Source: Rhizobium grahamii CCGE 502
Lineage (GTDB): Bacteria; Pseudomonadota; Alphaproteobacteria; Rhizobiales; Rhizobiaceae
Assembly: GCF_000298315.2 (NCBI RefSeq)
Contig: NZ_AEYE02000038.1
Coordinates: forward strand, 310,001-374,000
Direction: 5' to 3'
DNA: 64,000 bases
Under the pieces are notes generated by a model. That model was not told the origin of the DNA. It searched no databases and worked only from the letters and a program-made list of their open reading frames with translations. The position numbers were made by a program, and so were the translations under genes. This document shows positions 62,937 to 64,000 of this stretch, piece by piece. The stretch's first letter is position 1; each line of letters opens with the position of its first letter.

Positions 62937-64000
62937 GTTAATGCCGACAGCGCTACTCGCGCGCAAAGCCATCGTTTATGTTCGGCAGTCCACGCAGTCG
63001 CAGGTCATGACCAATCTGGAAAGCCAGCGACGGCAGTATGATCTTGTTGACGTCGCGCGACAGCGCGGCTTCAGCGACATTGAGGTCATCGACGATGACC
63101 TTGGGCGCTCTGCCAGCGGAACTGTTGCACGCCCCGGCTTCGATCGTCTCGTCGCCCTGCTGTGCGCCGGCAAAGTTGGTGCCGTTTTATGCTTCGACGC
63201 CTCACGGCTCGCACGTAACGGCCGCGACTGGCACCATCTGCTTGAGCTATGCGGCCTCGTTGAAGCCCGCGTCATAGACCACGACGGTGTCTACAATCCA
63301 TGCCGGCCCAACGACCGTCTGCTATTAGGCATGAAGGGAAGTATCAGCGAGTTCGAATTGGGCGTGCTGAGAGCCCGCATGCTTGATGCCGCCAGATCAA
63401 AAGCGCGCCGTGGCGAATTGCGACTTTCCGTTCCGTTCGGCTACATCTGGCATCGGGAGGCCGGGCTTGGGCTGGACCCCGATCTGCGTCTGCAAGAGGT
63501 GATCCGATCCATATTCGCCCGCTTCCACGAGCTTGGAAGTGCACGCCAGGTGCTGCTGTCGATGACGAAAGATCAGATTCACTTCCCGCGACCGTCGGAT
63601 GAAGGGCGCATGACCAACTTCGTATGGAAGCCAGTCCGTTATCGCAATGTAATCGGCATCCTCAAGAACCCTTTCTACGCCGGCGTCTATGTCTATGGGA
63701 AGAGCGAGAAGCGGACTGCCATCGTCGATGGACGGGCTCGGCGCAGTTACGGGCACGGCAAGCCCGTTGGCACCTGGGAGGTGATGATCCAGGACCATCA
63801 CGAAGGTTACATCAGTTGGGACGAATACGAGCGCAACCAACAGCAATTGGCGCTCAATAATTATGGCCGCTCGGGCGGGACTAAATCGGGCCGCGGCGGC
63901 AAAGCGCTATTATCGGGTCTCCTAACCTGCAGACGGTGTGGGCAGCGACTGAGTGTTGCCTATACGGGCAATCCACACAATCCTGTCTATCGCTGCGACA
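62923..64000 (+). CDS. large serine recombinase (resolvase/invertase family), partial
   Basis: The first 359 residues of a serine recombinase are in the window. The N-terminal catalytic domain has KAIVYVRQSTQSQVMTNLES with the nucleophilic serine, DDLGRSASGTVARPGFDRLV, and SRLARNGRDWHHLLELC; the recombinase domain (FGYIWHREAGLGLDPDLRL; RNVIGILKNPFYAGVYVYGK) and the zinc-ribbon LLTCRRCGQRLSVAYTGN follow. AGGAG precedes the ATG. It runs off the right edge. It may belong to a mobile element whose other genes are beyond the window. Confidence 0.93.
   Translation, partial: MTSTELMPTALLARKAIVYVRQSTQSQVMTNLESQRRQYDLVDVARQRGFSDIEVIDDDLGRSASGTVARPGFDRLVALLCAGKVGAVLCFDASRLARNGRDWHHLLELCGLVEARVIDHDGVYNPCRPNDRLLLGMKGSISEFELGVLRARMLDAARSKARRGELRLSVPFGYIWHREAGLGLDPDLRLQEVIRSIFARFHELGSARQVLLSMTKDQIHFPRPSDEGRMTNFVWKPVRYRNVIGILKNPFYAGVYVYGKSEKRTAIVDGRARRSYGHGKPVGTWEVMIQDHHEGYISWDEYERNQQQLALNNYGRSGGTKSGRGGKALLSGLLTCRRCGQRLSVAYTGNPHNPVYRCD

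Noticed and set aside
1-64000. CRISPR arrays, rRNA and tRNA genes
   Set aside because: No spaced direct repeats and no tRNA or rRNA signature sequence were noticed by eye; a covariance-model scan would be decisive.

Overview
The window is typical of a symbiotic plasmid or island of a rhizobium (Rhizobiales: Rhizobium, Sinorhizobium or Mesorhizobium type; the species cannot be read from this sequence). The evidence is a nod box at 28968, several sigma-54 (RpoN) -24/-12 promoters paired with NifA-type upstream activator sequences (TGT-N10-ACA), a rhizobial-type dctA, a hemN, and a heavy load of insertion sequences, remnants and toxin-antitoxin modules. No rRNA, tRNA or CRISPR array was seen.

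Layout. 1-5 kb: a minus-strand carbohydrate catabolic block (Gfo/Idh/MocA oxidoreductase, PfkB kinase, TIM-barrel isomerase, PIG-L deacetylase) behind a DeoR regulator with matching operator-like repeats. 5-7.2 kb: decayed DUF433/DUF5615 and AbiEii genes and a lipocalin-like gene. 7.5-21.4 kb: a region rich in NifA/sigma-54 signals, with an M16 peptidase pair, an SfnB-like flavoprotein, an EamA transporter coupled to a fusion of argininosuccinate synthase-like and 2OG-Fe(II) oxygenase domains, a third large M16 peptidase and an unrecognised 320-aa protein. 21.6-27.6 kb: an AraC-type gene and a nest of mobile elements (a group II intron inside the last base of an IS66 element, itself inside a small gene; an IS5/IS427 element next to it). 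28-37.6 kb: nod box, OafA-type acyltransferase, then a divergent pair: two double-glycine leader peptides with HlyD and C39-peptidase ABC exporter on one side, hemN on the other, with tandem NifA sites between. 37.8-51.4 kb: TauE exporter, cytochrome c peroxidase, dGTPase with a small winged-helix partner, a PIN/Phd toxin-antitoxin pair, dctA, truncated ISNCY, a NifA-promoted SDR gene, higA, a class III aminotransferase. 51.5-62.6 kb: a segment bounded by two decayed IS30 copies in the same orientation, holding NYN and LigD remnants, FitAB-like VapBC, an IS110 element and an intact four-gene ubiquitin-like conjugation operon (Ub-like, E2, JAB, E1). 62.8-64 kb: a serine recombinase running off the window.

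How it fits together. The recurring theme is NifA/RpoN control, which in rhizobia means expression in low-oxygen nodules. By motif, it reaches the M16 pair, the large M16, the unknown 320-aa protein, the ArgG-like/oxygenase operon (promoter only), the SDR, hemN and the exported peptides. The two strongest candidates for undescribed biology are the nodule-regulated double-glycine peptide export locus (35252-35816) and the EamA plus ArgG-like/2OG-oxygenase operon (12811-15990), which looks like biosynthesis and export of a modified amino acid. All promoter and function statements are pattern-based and untested.
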